DNA of 55,224 nt from Bacillota bacterium (GCA_030656575.1 JAUSPO010000168.1:1-55224); one strand, 5' to 3'. Positions 9,003 to 17,543 are shown, counted from the first letter of the stretch. Numbers and translations: made by a program. The notes: generated from the sequence alone by a model not told the origin.

Positions 9003-9037
9003 ATAATAACAGAACATCCTAAACAATTCAATTGTTT
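9003..9037 (-). promoter_or_regulatory. promoter and palindromic operator of the hsd operon
   Basis: On the minus strand TTGAAT (9031-9026) and TATTAT (9008-9003) are separated by exactly 17 nt. The perfect odd palindrome AAACAATT-C-AATTGTTT (9021-9037) covers the -35 box, as expected for a repressor site. The small helix-turn-helix protein encoded about 50 nt downstream is the obvious candidate ligand. Confidence 0.6.
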
Positions 9038-9123
9038 TAACGATTTATGATTGTTTTTATTGTTTTATAAATAATTGTGGTTGCATCATCCTAATAACAA
9101 AGTATACAAAAACCCATAAATCC

Positions 9124-9262
9124 AGTAGATATGTTTCCCTGTACGACGACACCCTCAAAACTGTAACTTTCGCCGCATAAATCACGTAGATATGTTTCCG
9201 CATACGACACCAAGCCACAAAACCTCAATTGCACCCCGTAGACCTGTTTCCACGTACGTACA
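9124..9262 (-). repeat. three direct repeats resembling an IS21-family terminus
   Basis: Three imperfect copies of a unit beginning (minus strand) GTCGTA-NN-GGAAACATATCTAC lie at about 9124, 9185 and 9237, spaced 61 and 52 nt. The first two copies also share GATTTATG downstream of the core. IS21-family elements carry several such internal repeats at their ends, so this is probably a solitary leftover end. No transposase is present. The rest of 8970-9367 holds only the hsd promoter. Confidence 0.4.
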
Positions 9263-9367
9263 AAACATCCCTAAACGAGAAATTACCACCGTTCAAACTA
9301 CTTTTTCAAGCAACTCCCAACGGTGGCAAAACTCTCAAAAGTGCCTATATATCAAGGTTTTCAGTCT

Positions 9368-10747
9368 TTATTTAGAAGTTACACGTGACATCAACACTAC
9401 ACACTCCACGTGGCTTGTATGCGGGAACATATCAACGGGCTGGACTTCCGAAGCTGAATAGCCCTTCTCCTTGAGATAGCGGAGATCCCGGGCCAGAGTG
9501 GAAGGATTGCAGGAGACATAGATGAAACGATTGGGGTTTGCAGCGGCGATGGTGGAAAGGAGTTTTTCAGTGCAGCCTTTGCGGGGCGGGTCCACGATTA
9601 CTACATCTGAAGAATACCCCTGCTCTAAAAGCCCGGGAAAGATATCTTCGGCCGGACCGGTAAAGAATTCGGCATTGGTAATCCCGTTGAGCTGGGCATT
9701 TTTACGGGCGTCCTCCACTGCGGGGGAGTAAGATTCAATCCCCACAACCTTACCAGCCTTACGGCTCAGGTATAGTGCAATGGTTCCAGTTCCGCAGTAG
9801 AGATCAAAAACCGTCTCTGATCCTGTCAGGACGGCATATTTTTCTACCTGCCGGAAAAGTACCTCCGCCTGGGCGGAATTAACCTGAAAAAACGAACCCG
9901 GGGATACCAGATAGGAAATCTCACCCAGCTTCTCAACTAGGTAGGATTTTCCCCACAACATAATGTTCTCCTCGCCAAGAACTACGTTACCCCTGCGGTT
10001 ATTGATATTCTGCACAATCCCCACCAGACCGGGAATCCTGGGCGTAATAGCCTCCACAAAGGATTTTGCCTGAGGGAATTCCCGACCATTGGTCACCAGG
10101 ATAACGAGAACTTGATCTCCGGAATGGGAAGCCCTGATCACCAGGTGGCGAAGCAGGCCGTGATGCGTTTTTTCGTCGTAAATGGACATCCCCAGTTCCT
10201 GAATGAGTTCCCGGGCTATCCCAAAGGCTTCGTCGATAAGAGGATGCTGAATTGAACAGTTTTCCAAATCTATGATTTCATGGGTCCCCCTGCGGAAAAA
10301 GCCGGCCTTAAGAGCTTTTTCCTCTATTCCTAAGGGGAACTGGGCTTTGTTGCGGTAAGACCAGGGCTCTGACATCCCAAGCACGGGGAGGACTTCCAGA
10401 TCAAGACCGCCCAACCTCCGCAGGGCATCCTGGACGATCTGCCTTTTCCGGCGGAGCTGCTCCCCGTAATCCAGATGCTGAAGCTGGCAGCCTCCGCAGT
10501 CTTCAAAATGCCTGCACAGGGAAGCAATGCGATGGGATGAGGGATTCAAAACGGCCTCCAAAAGCGCCCTGGCATAGCTTTTCTTTACGGAAATGACTTT
10601 GGCTTTAACCCGGTCTCCGGGGAGCGCCAGGGGCACAAAAACAGTAAATGCATCGACCCGCCCAACCCCTTCACCGTTGTGGTTGAGGTCCGTTATATCC
10701 ATTTCTATTGTCTGCCCGGTTGAAACCGGCGGTTTTTCTTTTGGCAT
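9368..10747 (-). CDS. rlmD: 23S rRNA (uracil-5-)-methyltransferase, RlmD/RlmCD type
   Basis: S-adenosylmethionine-dependent enzyme that makes 5-methyluridine in 23S rRNA. The 459-aa protein has an N-terminal TRAM RNA-binding domain (about 8-65; ITDLNHNGEGVGR), the cysteines of an iron-sulphur cluster (LCRHFEDCGGCQLQH, about 77-91), the methyltransferase motif DLYCGTGTIALYL near 320, and the catalytic Cys in VSCNPSTLARD near 415. The length is normal. It starts 3 nt after the stop of a YefM-like antitoxin gene, so the two share a transcript. Confidence 0.9.
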   Translation of the reverse strand: MPKEKPPVSTGQTIEMDITDLNHNGEGVGRVDAFTVFVPLALPGDRVKAKVISVKKSYARALLEAVLNPSSHRIASLCRHFEDCGGCQLQHLDYGEQLRRKRQIVQDALRRLGGLDLEVLPVLGMSEPWSYRNKAQFPLGIEEKALKAGFFRRGTHEIIDLENCSIQHPLIDEAFGIARELIQELGMSIYDEKTHHGLLRHLVIRASHSGDQVLVILVTNGREFPQAKSFVEAITPRIPGLVGIVQNINNRRGNVVLGEENIMLWGKSYLVEKLGEISYLVSPGSFFQVNSAQAEVLFRQVEKYAVLTGSETVFDLYCGTGTIALYLSRKAGKVVGIESYSPAVEDARKNAQLNGITNAEFFTGPAEDIFPGLLEQGYSSDVVIVDPPRKGCTEKLLSTIAAANPNRFIYVSCNPSTLARDLRYLKEKGYSASEVQPVDMFPHTSHVECVVLMSRVTSK

Positions 10748-10750
10748 ATT

Positions 10751-11035
10751 CTATTCTCGTTTTTCCTTTTTATCAGCAATGCGCGCCTTCAAATCTGAGA
10801 ACACTTCTTCGAGTGAATAGCGTTTATCAGTAGATTTTGCTTCCAATTCTGCTTCTTTTAACTTAAAGTAGATTTCATTTCCAAATAGCTTGCGTTCATA
10901 GGCTTCAATGCTCATAACAACCATATCACCATGCCCATTTTTTGTTAAAAAAACTGGTTCTGATGTTTCATGCACGATCTTTGAGATTTCCGAAAATTTA
11001 TTACGCAAATCTGAAACCGGTCTAATGTGTGGCAT
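10751..11035 (-). CDS. Phd/YefM-family antitoxin without an adjacent toxin
   Basis: A 94-aa protein with the YefM/Phd dimerisation and DNA-binding domain: PHIRPVSDLRNKFSEISKIV, then EPVFLTKNGHGDMVVMSIEAYE. The C-terminal helix that would wrap a toxin is present. I choose the ATG at 11035 after GAGGTGATT rather than the one at 11047. Normally a RelE/YoeB-type toxin gene follows directly, but here the next gene is an rRNA methyltransferase 3 nt on. It may act as a stand-alone repressor, or the toxin may have been lost. Confidence 0.85.
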   Translation of the reverse strand: MPHIRPVSDLRNKFSEISKIVHETSEPVFLTKNGHGDMVVMSIEAYERKLFGNEIYFKLKEAELEAKSTDKRYSLEEVFSDLKARIADKKEKRE

Positions 11036-11061
11036 AAAAATAATCACCTCTATATTATTAT

Positions 11062-11092
11062 CTTAGCATAATATTATCATAATTGTGCTAAG
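11062..11092 (-). promoter_or_regulatory. inverted repeat upstream of the antitoxin gene
   Basis: The perfect 7-bp arms CTTAGCA (11062-11068) and TGCTAAG (11086-11092) flank an AT-rich 17-nt centre, 27 nt upstream of the antitoxin start. Phd/YefM proteins repress their own promoters through palindromes, so this is a reasonable operator. Confidence 0.45.
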
Positions 11093-11150
11093 CAGTCAAT
11101 TTTAATGAGTTACGGTATGCCCTAAGCAAAAATTCGGATATGGTTAATAA

Positions 11151-11179
11151 TTGACAAATCTAATTTAAAGATTTATAAT
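11151..11179 (+). promoter_or_regulatory. consensus sigma-A promoter of the arsR-type gene
   Basis: TTGACA (11151-11156) and TATAAT (11174-11179) both match consensus with a 17-nt spacer, 42 nt upstream of the TTG start. The AT-rich ATTTA...TAAAT sequence over and below the -10 (11171-11193) could be the ArsR operator. Confidence 0.8.
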
Positions 11180-11220
11180 TTAATTAAGTAAATACTTCAT
11201 CAAATCTGAGGTGATTAGTA

Positions 11221-11691
11221 TTGCCAGAATTAATAGGAATCTTAAAAGCACTATCTGATCAAACCCGATTTAATCTTGTAAACCTTCTTGTAAACCATGA
11301 TTATTGCGTTGGCGCATTAGCCAACCGGTTGGATATTTCTGAATCTGCCGTATCTCAACATCTTAAAGTCCTGCGAAACGCTGGAATCGTAAAGGGAGAA
11401 AAACGGGGATATTTCACGCATTACTGGGTAGACCGTGAGTCTTTGAAGGACGCTGCCAAAGAAATCATCGAATTGTCATCTGCAATCCCTGTTGTTAACA
11501 AATGTAATAATCATACAATCATACATCCTAAACACATTCATGTTGCAGAAAGGAGGGAAACAAAAATGTCTAAAGGTAATTGCGAACACCCTGATCTAAA
11601 AATAAAGGATTGCAAATGCAGCGAGAAGCAAATTAAAGAATGTTATGGTGACGAAACAAATCATTCCTGCGATTGTGAAGAAAAAAAGTAA
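11221..11691 (+). CDS. ArsR-family metalloregulator with Cys-rich C-terminal extension
   Basis: Residues 1-90 form an ArsR winged helix-turn-helix (ALSDQTRFNLVNLL, then ISESAVSQHLKVLRNAGIV and GYFTHYWVD). The start is TTG after GAGGTGATTAG. Residues 116-156 are an unusual tail with six Cys and several His, Lys and Glu (DCKCSEKQIKECYG, HSCDCEEKK), probably metal-binding. A strong internal ribosome-binding site (AGGAGGG at 11551-11557) precedes an in-frame ATG at 11566, so the tail may also be made as a separate 41-aa protein. The controlled gene may have been the ABC permease whose remnant lies downstream. Which metal is bound cannot be read from sequence. Confidence 0.85.
   Translation: MPELIGILKALSDQTRFNLVNLLVNHDYCVGALANRLDISESAVSQHLKVLRNAGIVKGEKRGYFTHYWVDRESLKDAAKEIIELSSAIPVVNKCNNHTIIHPKHIHVAERRETKMSKGNCEHPDLKIKDCKCSEKQIKECYGDETNHSCDCEEKK
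11566..11691 (+). CDS. possible internally initiated 41-aa Cys-rich protein
   Basis: This is the in-frame 3' part of the ArsR-type gene read from its own ATG (11566), 8 nt after AGGAGGG, a better ribosome-binding site than most whole genes here have. The product starts MSKGNCEHPDLKIKDCKC and has six cysteines. It may be a metallothionein-like carrier, or the arrangement may be a recent fusion of two genes. Separate translation is an inference. Confidence 0.45.
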   Translation: MSKGNCEHPDLKIKDCKCSEKQIKECYGDETNHSCDCEEKK

Positions 11692-11804
11692 GGTTCAGCA
11701 AGCCGGACATCAGGTAATCAGGTGGAGAGCCTGTTTCCCTGATTGTAAAGTCCCGCCTACACTAAATGCTTTGAGGTGGGGGTCTTATACAATAACACAA
11801 TCTC

Positions 11805-12029
11805 ATGATGTTCCTATGCGGCTTATTCATACCAATACAAAGCCTGCCTGCATTGGTAAGACCTATTTCATATATCCTACCGCTAACCTATGGCGCTGAT
11901 ATATTGAAGAGATCAATTAATGGGACGGGTTTTATTGATCCCTGGATAAGCTTTTTTATTCTGTTGGTCTTCAGCCTGGGTTTATTTCTTGTGAGTACAC
12001 ATAACATAAATAAGAAATGGATTTACTAG
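11805..12029 (+). pseudogene. C-terminal remnant of an ABC-2 type transporter permease
   Basis: The frame encodes about 74 residues matching the end of ABC-2 permeases: FIPIQSLPALVRPISYILPL, then TYGADILKRS and a last membrane helix (WISFFILLVFSLGLFLV). An in-frame stop lies just upstream (TAA about 9 nt before the ATG) and the rest of the permease and its ATPase are absent. It probably belonged to an efflux operon controlled by the ArsR gene 110 nt upstream. Confidence 0.65.
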
Positions 12030-12038
12030 TATGAAGTG

Positions 12039-12072
12039 AAAATCCCGGCACCTTGGGCGTCGGGATTTTTGT
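12039..12072 (+). terminator. intrinsic terminator
   Basis: The perfect 9-bp stem AAAATCCCG/CGGGATTTT has an inner loop, and a T-rich run follows. It lies 10 nt after the permease remnant. Confidence 0.75.
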
Positions 12073-12076
12073 TTAA

Positions 12077-12180
12077 GGTAAGGGGACACACCTCATTTTT
12101 CAAGTGGTAAGGGGACACACCTCATTCAGAGGAATGTCCCCAATGGAATGTCCCCAATGGAATGTCCCCAATGGAATGCC
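12077..12180. repeat. degenerate GGGGACA-type repeat element
   Basis: Two copies of AAGGGGACACACCTCATT, separated by TTTCAAGTGGT, are followed by three tandem copies of AATGTCCCCAATGG. This is the core of the element found complete at 31.46, 52.55 and 54.93 kb but without its GGGGACGGTTC ends. The GGGGACA and TGTCCCC parts can pair. Confidence 0.6.
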
Positions 12181-12195
12181 CTCATGCAGAGCTTT

Positions 12196-12798
12196 TTATG
12201 CGAAGGGGGTTTTTCCTGGTTTGGAGCGCCTGTTTTTTTCTTTGAGGAGATGAAAGATTGACTTTGTATCCCGATCAACGTTCCCAAAGAATACAAAGAT
12301 CAGGATTTCTTCGGAAAAACCCACGATGTAGGAAATAATTGCAGCGCGAACAAAGTAAGTGGTATCCATGAAAAAGGATAAAATGACCACCAGGTAAACC
12401 AGGACTCCGTTTAACCTGAGCAAACTGGTGTGCATCATTACGGGCTTATGGAAGAGATAGGCGGAAATGAGAAACGACAGGCCCAAAAGAGCGAAAAATG
12501 CGATCAGGTAGTTCATATTGGCCAGGATGATCTCAGGAAATAAGAAATATAGGAAGTAAGCTGATGAGATGTAAAAAAAGAGGTCCGCCACTGAGTCCAG
12601 CGTTTTTCCTAAGGCTGTTACCATGTTGAGTTTACGGGCCAGAAGACCGTCCCAAAAGTCTGTAGACCCCACTAATATATAAACAATCAGGAATAATAAA
12701 GGGGGACCGGTATGTAACAGCCAAAAAAGCAGAGGCATAAAGATAATCCTGGAGAGAGAAAGCATATTAGGCAAATTTATTTTAAACAATGTGATCAT
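12196..12798 (-). CDS. CDP-alcohol phosphatidyltransferase family membrane protein
   Basis: A 200-aa integral membrane enzyme that joins a CDP-activated lipid to an alcohol, as in phosphatidylglycerophosphate synthesis. The signature D-x2-DG-x2-AR-x8-G-x3-D-x3-D is complete at about residues 46-72 (DFWDGLLARK through LDSVAD). About six hydrophobic segments follow. The specific alcohol cannot be told, and the low similarity to housekeeping PgsA suggests a paralogue. It stands alone on the minus strand. Confidence 0.8.
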   Translation of the reverse strand: MITLFKINLPNMLSLSRIIFMPLLFWLLHTGPPLLFLIVYILVGSTDFWDGLLARKLNMVTALGKTLDSVADLFFYISSAYFLYFLFPEIILANMNYLIAFFALLGLSFLISAYLFHKPVMMHTSLLRLNGVLVYLVVILSFFMDTTYFVRAAIISYIVGFSEEILIFVFFGNVDRDTKSIFHLLKEKNRRSKPGKTPFA

Positions 12799-12898
12799 CC
12801 CTACCTTTTTTCAATTTTAAAGGATAAAACCTACTACTTTTTTATTAATAGTATGACTTTTTGAACCTCCTGCTTATTTTTTAACGAAGATTGGAGTA

Positions 12899-14712
12899 TT
12901 AATTGGTTAAGGGCCATAAAAGCGGCACAATCAGCCCAATAATTACAAGGACGATCAGGCATAATCCAATTCCGAACCTCAGGTAATCCCTTGAGCTGTA
13001 ATTTCCAGGTTTCTGCACCAGCAGGGGAGCAGTGTGCCCAATGGGCATAAGAAAAGCAGCTGAAACCCCCACAATAACAGTAACGGCAAATGCCTTGGGA
13101 TTAGCCCCCAGTGTTCGTGCAACGCTTAATGCAATGGGGGTCATGACTACAGCCGCAGCAACGTTATGAAGGGGTTGAGTTAATAGCATAGAAATTAAAG
13201 CCACACCCAGAAGAGCGCCCATTGGTCCCAGGTTCCCTGAGATGCTCACCAGCATATCTGCCAGTAGGGCCCTGCTCCCGTTTTTTCCAAGGCCAGTCCA
13301 AGGGGATAAAGGCCTCCAATTAAGACAATAGTCCGCCATTCTATACTCTCGTAAGCCTGCTTTAAGTTAAAAATTCCCAGAAAAAACATGCCCACAACCC
13401 CTAACAAAGCAGCAACTGCAATGGATAACCACCCAAGTGCTGAGGTGATAACCACAACTAAAAGTATAAGCACAGCGGCAGGCCCCAAACGTCTGAGTTC
13501 CTGGGGGGCTTCCTCATTGCGGGGAGCGTGCAGCCATACAAAACTCGGTTTAGGTTCAAATCCCTGCGTCTTTTTTCGATCTCCAAAAAGCAGGAGTGCA
13601 TCCCCTTCCCGGAGGGGCTGACTTCCCACATCGGTACGGACGGGCTGGCCTTTCCTCCAAAGGGCAATCCCGCTTAAACCTGTCTTTTCCCGAAAGCTGA
13701 TCTCGGAAAGGGTTTTCCCGATGATTGTAGAACGGGGAGGAATAACTACCTCTACCAGTTCAGCAGTACTTAATGGAAAATCTTCCTGTTCATTGGGATG
13801 ACCTGCCAGGATAAGACCTTCCTGGTCCACTAGATCCTTTATCCTTTCTTCCCCTCCCAGAACCAACAGTACGTCCCCCGCCTGGATGATCAGCTTATCT
13901 TTCTCAGCCTGCGGTTGTTCCCCTGCCCTAACAATGGCAATCACACTTAATCCGTAACGCTCCCCTAAACCTGTTTCCCGCAAGCACTTACCTGCAGCGG
14001 AACAATTCTCCTTTACCCAAAGTTCCCATAGCCGATCGTAGAGACCATATGTCTTCACCAAATCCTCTGATGCCGACTTTTCATCCCCCTGTTTAACATC
14101 TTTGCCTGGAAGAAGGAGCTTACCGAAAAAGAAGTTATATAATACAGCTGCAGTAAGGAGAAGAAAACCAAGTGGCATAAATTCAAAGAAAGTAAAACCT
14201 TCCCCCACTGAATCAATAATCAAGCTGTTCACGATAAGATTATGGGATGCGCCGATTAGCGTAAGGTTCGCTCCCAATAAACAGCTCACTGCCATGGGCA
14301 AAAGCAGCCTCGAACGGGGAATATTATTTTGGAGTGCCATGCGCATTACTGTGGGGATAAAGAAGAAAACCGTTGGCACAATAAGTATAAACCCGGCTAA
14401 AATACCGGGAAGAGCCGTGCTGGCCAGTATTAACCGAAAATTACTCTCTTTAGTGAGATATTTTAAATAATTTGCCACACGGTCCACAACTCCTGTACGT
14501 ACCATCCCGGAACTAATCACAAAAAGAGCCGCAACTGTAATAACAGCCTTACTGCTGAATCCGGCAAATAACTCCTCAGGACTTACAAGGCCAAAAACAG
14601 CCAATGACACAAGCACCAGGATGGGGACTATATCCCGCCGCACCCATCCGGTCGCAAAAAAAAGGACCACCGCGATCAGTATCATAAAAACCAGAATCAT
14701 ATCCAGATTCAA
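12899..14712 (-). pseudogene. SLC13/DASS-type anion transporter with two TrkA-C domains, frameshifted
   Basis: Two overlapping frames make one protein of about 604 aa. The first part has membrane helices, then two TrkA-C (RCK_C) domains in a cytoplasmic loop (the second contains VEVVIPPRSTIIGKTLSE), then more helices up to GGLYPLGLALEKTGA. The second frame continues with LLADMLVSISGNLGP, TQPLHNVAAAVVMTPIA and the final helices. One missing base in the GGGCCC run at about 13267-13275 explains the break. The likely start is TTG at 14712 after GGGGGAAAAGAG; the ORF to 14871 overlaps the divergent 3D-domain gene. Such transporters move sulphate, phosphate or dicarboxylates; the substrate is not assignable. 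Confidence 0.8.
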
Positions 14713-14856
14713 CGGACTCTTTTCCCCCAAGTTTTCCTTAATTATATCACCGGCAGAGAAAGAAATACAACTGCTTCCATAGAGGTTAAGTTTTCTAGTT
14801 TTGCAAATAATAGAATCATAAACCTTGTCAATGCCAGAAAGGAGATTTAAAACCCA

Positions 14857-15303
14857 ATGACCCGTAAGCATCTTTTGTTAATAACTGCCGTTTTTATCCT
14901 CTTTATTTTTATAATCTTTAGCCTTGCAGCAGAGACGAAAAAAGCGAGACAGGAGGCCATCGATGCGCGGGAAATGGCGTTAGAGTCTAAAGAATACCAG
15001 GTTCAGATCATGAATATTACCAAGTATGCCCCTTTAAGCCCCTTGGCGACGGAAGGCTCGGATTATTCAGGAGATCCATCACTTACAGCAAGCGGTGATA
15101 AAGTCGTGCCCGGGGAAACAGCAACGACAGGCCCCAATATTCCTTTTGGCACCAGGATTTACGTGGAAGGATTGGGCTGGCGCACCGTTAATGATCGGGG
15201 CAGGTTAGTGGGCCCCAATGACATAGATCTAGCCGTATCCACAAAAAAAGAATCAATAGAATTTGGAAAACAAAAGCGCCTCGTCATAATTAAGCTTCAA
15301 TAG
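14857..15303 (+). CDS. 3D-domain protein (putative cell-wall hydrolase), exported
   Basis: A 148-aa protein with an N-terminal membrane anchor or signal (about 5-25) and a C-terminal 3D domain named for its aspartates. TEGSDYSGDP, LTASGDKVVPGETA, then FGTRIYVEGLGW, VNDRGRLVGPNDIDLAV match the double-psi beta-barrel of MltA/YuiC-like murein hydrolases. The ribosome-binding site is AAAGGAG 10 nt upstream. It diverges from the SLC13 gene and ends before a bidirectional terminator. Cutting of peptidoglycan is inferred from the family. Confidence 0.8.
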   Translation: MTRKHLLLITAVFILFIFIIFSLAAETKKARQEAIDAREMALESKEYQVQIMNITKYAPLSPLATEGSDYSGDPSLTASGDKVVPGETATTGPNIPFGTRIYVEGLGWRTVNDRGRLVGPNDIDLAVSTKKESIEFGKQKRLVIIKLQ

Positions 15304-15472
15304 TTTTTATACCAGATTTGATCCCAACTATAGCGTTTTTCCATAATCAACTTGAACAATTTTTAATGGGCCTGACGCTATGATTAAAATAACAAGGACT
15401 TGTTTATTAATAAGTTCTCTGCTGGATAAAACAAATAAACGTTTCATTTTAGAGGCTGATTTAAAATAAATT

Positions 15473-15511
15473 AGAAAGCCCTGTTCTTTTTTTTCTTACA
15501 GGGCTTTCTTG
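15473..15511. terminator. bidirectional terminator between convergent genes
   Basis: The 11-bp perfect stem AGAAAGCCCTG/CAGGGCTTTCT lies between the 3D-domain gene and the convergent metal ATPase gene. The loop is T-rich. Confidence 0.7.
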
Positions 15512-15547
15512 ATTGTAGCGGAGAAGGTAAAGCCGTTGTTTTCAGGG

Positions 15548-17521
15548 TCACCTCATGGCCCGCATGGCATTTAAGACTGCCAGCAGGGTCACGCCCACAT
15601 CGGCGAAGACCGCTTCCCACATAGATGCCATTCCTGCAGCTCCAAGCAGGAGAATGAGGGCTTTTATACCCAGGGCAAAAACCACATTTTGTATGACGAT
15701 GCTCCTTGTTTTTCGCGCGATAGTAATTGCTTCGGCCAGCTTTGAAGGTTCGGCGGTCATGAGCACCACGTCCGCAGCTTCCACGGCGGCATCAGAACCG
15801 ATACCTCCCATGGCCACCCCGATATCCGCCCGGGCCAGGGCCGGGGCATCATTGATCCCATCACCCACAAAAGCGATCCTTTTTTTTGCCCCGCCGCCCT
15901 CTTGCTGCAGCTTTTCAATCATCTCCACTTTCTGGTGAGGAAGAAGCTCTGAGAAGACGAGATCAAGACCTAGCCTCCTGCCTATTTCCTCTGCCACAGG
16001 TTTTCTGTCTCCTGTAAGCATTACAATTTTGCGAACGCCGAGATTTTTCAGGCGCCGTACAGCATCAGCCGAATCTTCTCTGATTTCGTCCGATACCATG
16101 ATCCTGCCGGCATATCTTCCACCTACGGCTAAATGTACCTGCGTTCCCGGGTCACCCTGATCAAGAAAAGGGATTCCATGCCTTTCCATCAGCTTCCCGT
16201 TTCCCATGAGCACTTCCCCTTCGGAAGTTATCAATCTAACTCCATGACCGGGTATTTCTTCGAAGCTATGAATCGTGCTTTCTTCTGCCCCAGCCCCCCA
16301 GGCCCGGAGAATGGAGACGGCGACAGGATGGGACGAGCAGCTTGCAGCCGCAGCCCCATAGCGCAACAACTCTCTTTCGTTAAAACCATCTGATGGGTAG
16401 ATTCCATTGACCTCAAAAGAACCCCGGGTAAGAGTCCCTGTTTTATCAAAGATAACCGTATCAATACGGCTGAGAGCCTCCAGGAAAGTGCCACCTTTTA
16501 CCAGGATCCCCTTTCGTGATGCACCCCCGATTCCCCCAAAAAAGCCGAGGGGGATGGAGATGACCAGGGCGCATGGACAGGAAATAACAAGAAACACCAA
16601 CGCCCTGTAAGTCCAGGTTGAAAAAGTTTCTCCCGGAAAAAGAAGCGGGGGCAAAAAAGCCAGCAGAATGGCCGCTGCAACCACGACTGGAGTATAATAC
16701 CTGGCAAAGCGGGTAATAAACCGTTCAGTTTGCGCCTTGCGGCCGGCAGCTTCTTCTACAAGAGAGAGAATGCGGCTGACGGTGGAATCTTTATATATCT
16801 TTGTTACCTGGATTTTCAAAAGTCCTGTATTGTTAACGGAGCCGGAGAGAACCTCGTCTCCTGCACTTATCTCACGGGGAAAGGACTCGCCGGTCAGGGC
16901 TGAGACGTCCAAACTGGACGATCCATCCAGTACCATTCCGTCCAGGGGTATCCTTTCTCCCGGAAAGACCATAATTATATCGCCTTCTTTAACCAAATCA
17001 GGGAACACTTTTTGTATGCCGCCGTCCTCATCCTTGAGGTGAGCATAATCGGGACGAATATCCATCAACTGCTGGATGGACTTACGCGAGCGGTTTACAG
17101 CATGCCCCTGGAGCATTTCACCCACCTGATAGAAAACCATAACTGCTACACCCTCGGGATATTCACCAATGGCAAAAGCCCCCAGAGTCGCAATAGACAT
17201 GAGGAAATTTTCGTCAAAAACACTGCCCCTGATTATATTTCGCCCTGCCTTGAGAAGAACCCCGCTTCCCCAGAGCAGATAGGCTGCAGCAAAAATTATT
17301 AACTCCAGAAGACCATGAAGGGGTAAAAAGATTCCCGCGGCGAAAAAGAGGGCGCCAACAGAAAAAAAGAGAAGCTTAGCAGAATTAGTGGGCATCCTGA
17401 CTGCAAATTCACCATTTATTTTTTTGTCTGCCGGATTCGCAGGGGAGAATGTAAAATCGGCCGCACAGCTGCAGGCGGCGCATTCGGCAGAACAACTTTG
17501 ATCACTCTTATGTTTAGACAT
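15548..17521 (-). CDS. cadA: P1B-type heavy-metal-translocating ATPase (Cd/Zn/Pb type)
   Basis: Exports divalent metal ions across the membrane at the cost of ATP. The 657-aa protein has the transmembrane metal site SCPCALVIS, phosphorylation motif DKTGTLTRG, ALTGES, the HP motif SSHPVA, and GDGINDAPALARADIG. It lacks a standard heavy-metal-associated domain; instead the first 25 residues are Cys-rich (SCSAECAACSCA). I use the ATG at 17521 after GGAAGGAG. The ArsR-type regulator gene ends 23 nt upstream, forming a cad-like operon. CPC metal specificity suggests Cd/Zn/Pb, but the precise metal is inferred. Confidence 0.9.
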   Translation of the reverse strand: MSKHKSDQSCSAECAACSCAADFTFSPANPADKKINGEFAVRMPTNSAKLLFFSVGALFFAAGIFLPLHGLLELIIFAAAYLLWGSGVLLKAGRNIIRGSVFDENFLMSIATLGAFAIGEYPEGVAVMVFYQVGEMLQGHAVNRSRKSIQQLMDIRPDYAHLKDEDGGIQKVFPDLVKEGDIIMVFPGERIPLDGMVLDGSSSLDVSALTGESFPREISAGDEVLSGSVNNTGLLKIQVTKIYKDSTVSRILSLVEEAAGRKAQTERFITRFARYYTPVVVAAAILLAFLPPLLFPGETFSTWTYRALVFLVISCPCALVISIPLGFFGGIGGASRKGILVKGGTFLEALSRIDTVIFDKTGTLTRGSFEVNGIYPSDGFNERELLRYGAAAASCSSHPVAVSILRAWGAGAEESTIHSFEEIPGHGVRLITSEGEVLMGNGKLMERHGIPFLDQGDPGTQVHLAVGGRYAGRIMVSDEIREDSADAVRRLKNLGVRKIVMLTGDRKPVAEEIGRRLGLDLVFSELLPHQKVEMIEKLQQEGGGAKKRIAFVGDGINDAPALARADIGVAMGGIGSDAAVEAADVVLMTAEPSKLAEAITIARKTRSIVIQNVVFALGIKALILLLGAAGMASMWEAVFADVGVTLLAVLNAMRAMR

Positions 17522-17543
17522 GGATTTTTCTCCTTCCAGCCTT

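Noticed and set aside
9124-9262. Repeats considered as a CRISPR array
   Set aside because: Only three units, too diverged, with spacing differing by 9 nt and partly conserved spacers. No cas genes.
11645-11899. 84-aa plus-strand frame after the ArsR gene
   Set aside because: Low-complexity composition, no start signal, and it overlaps the better supported permease remnant.
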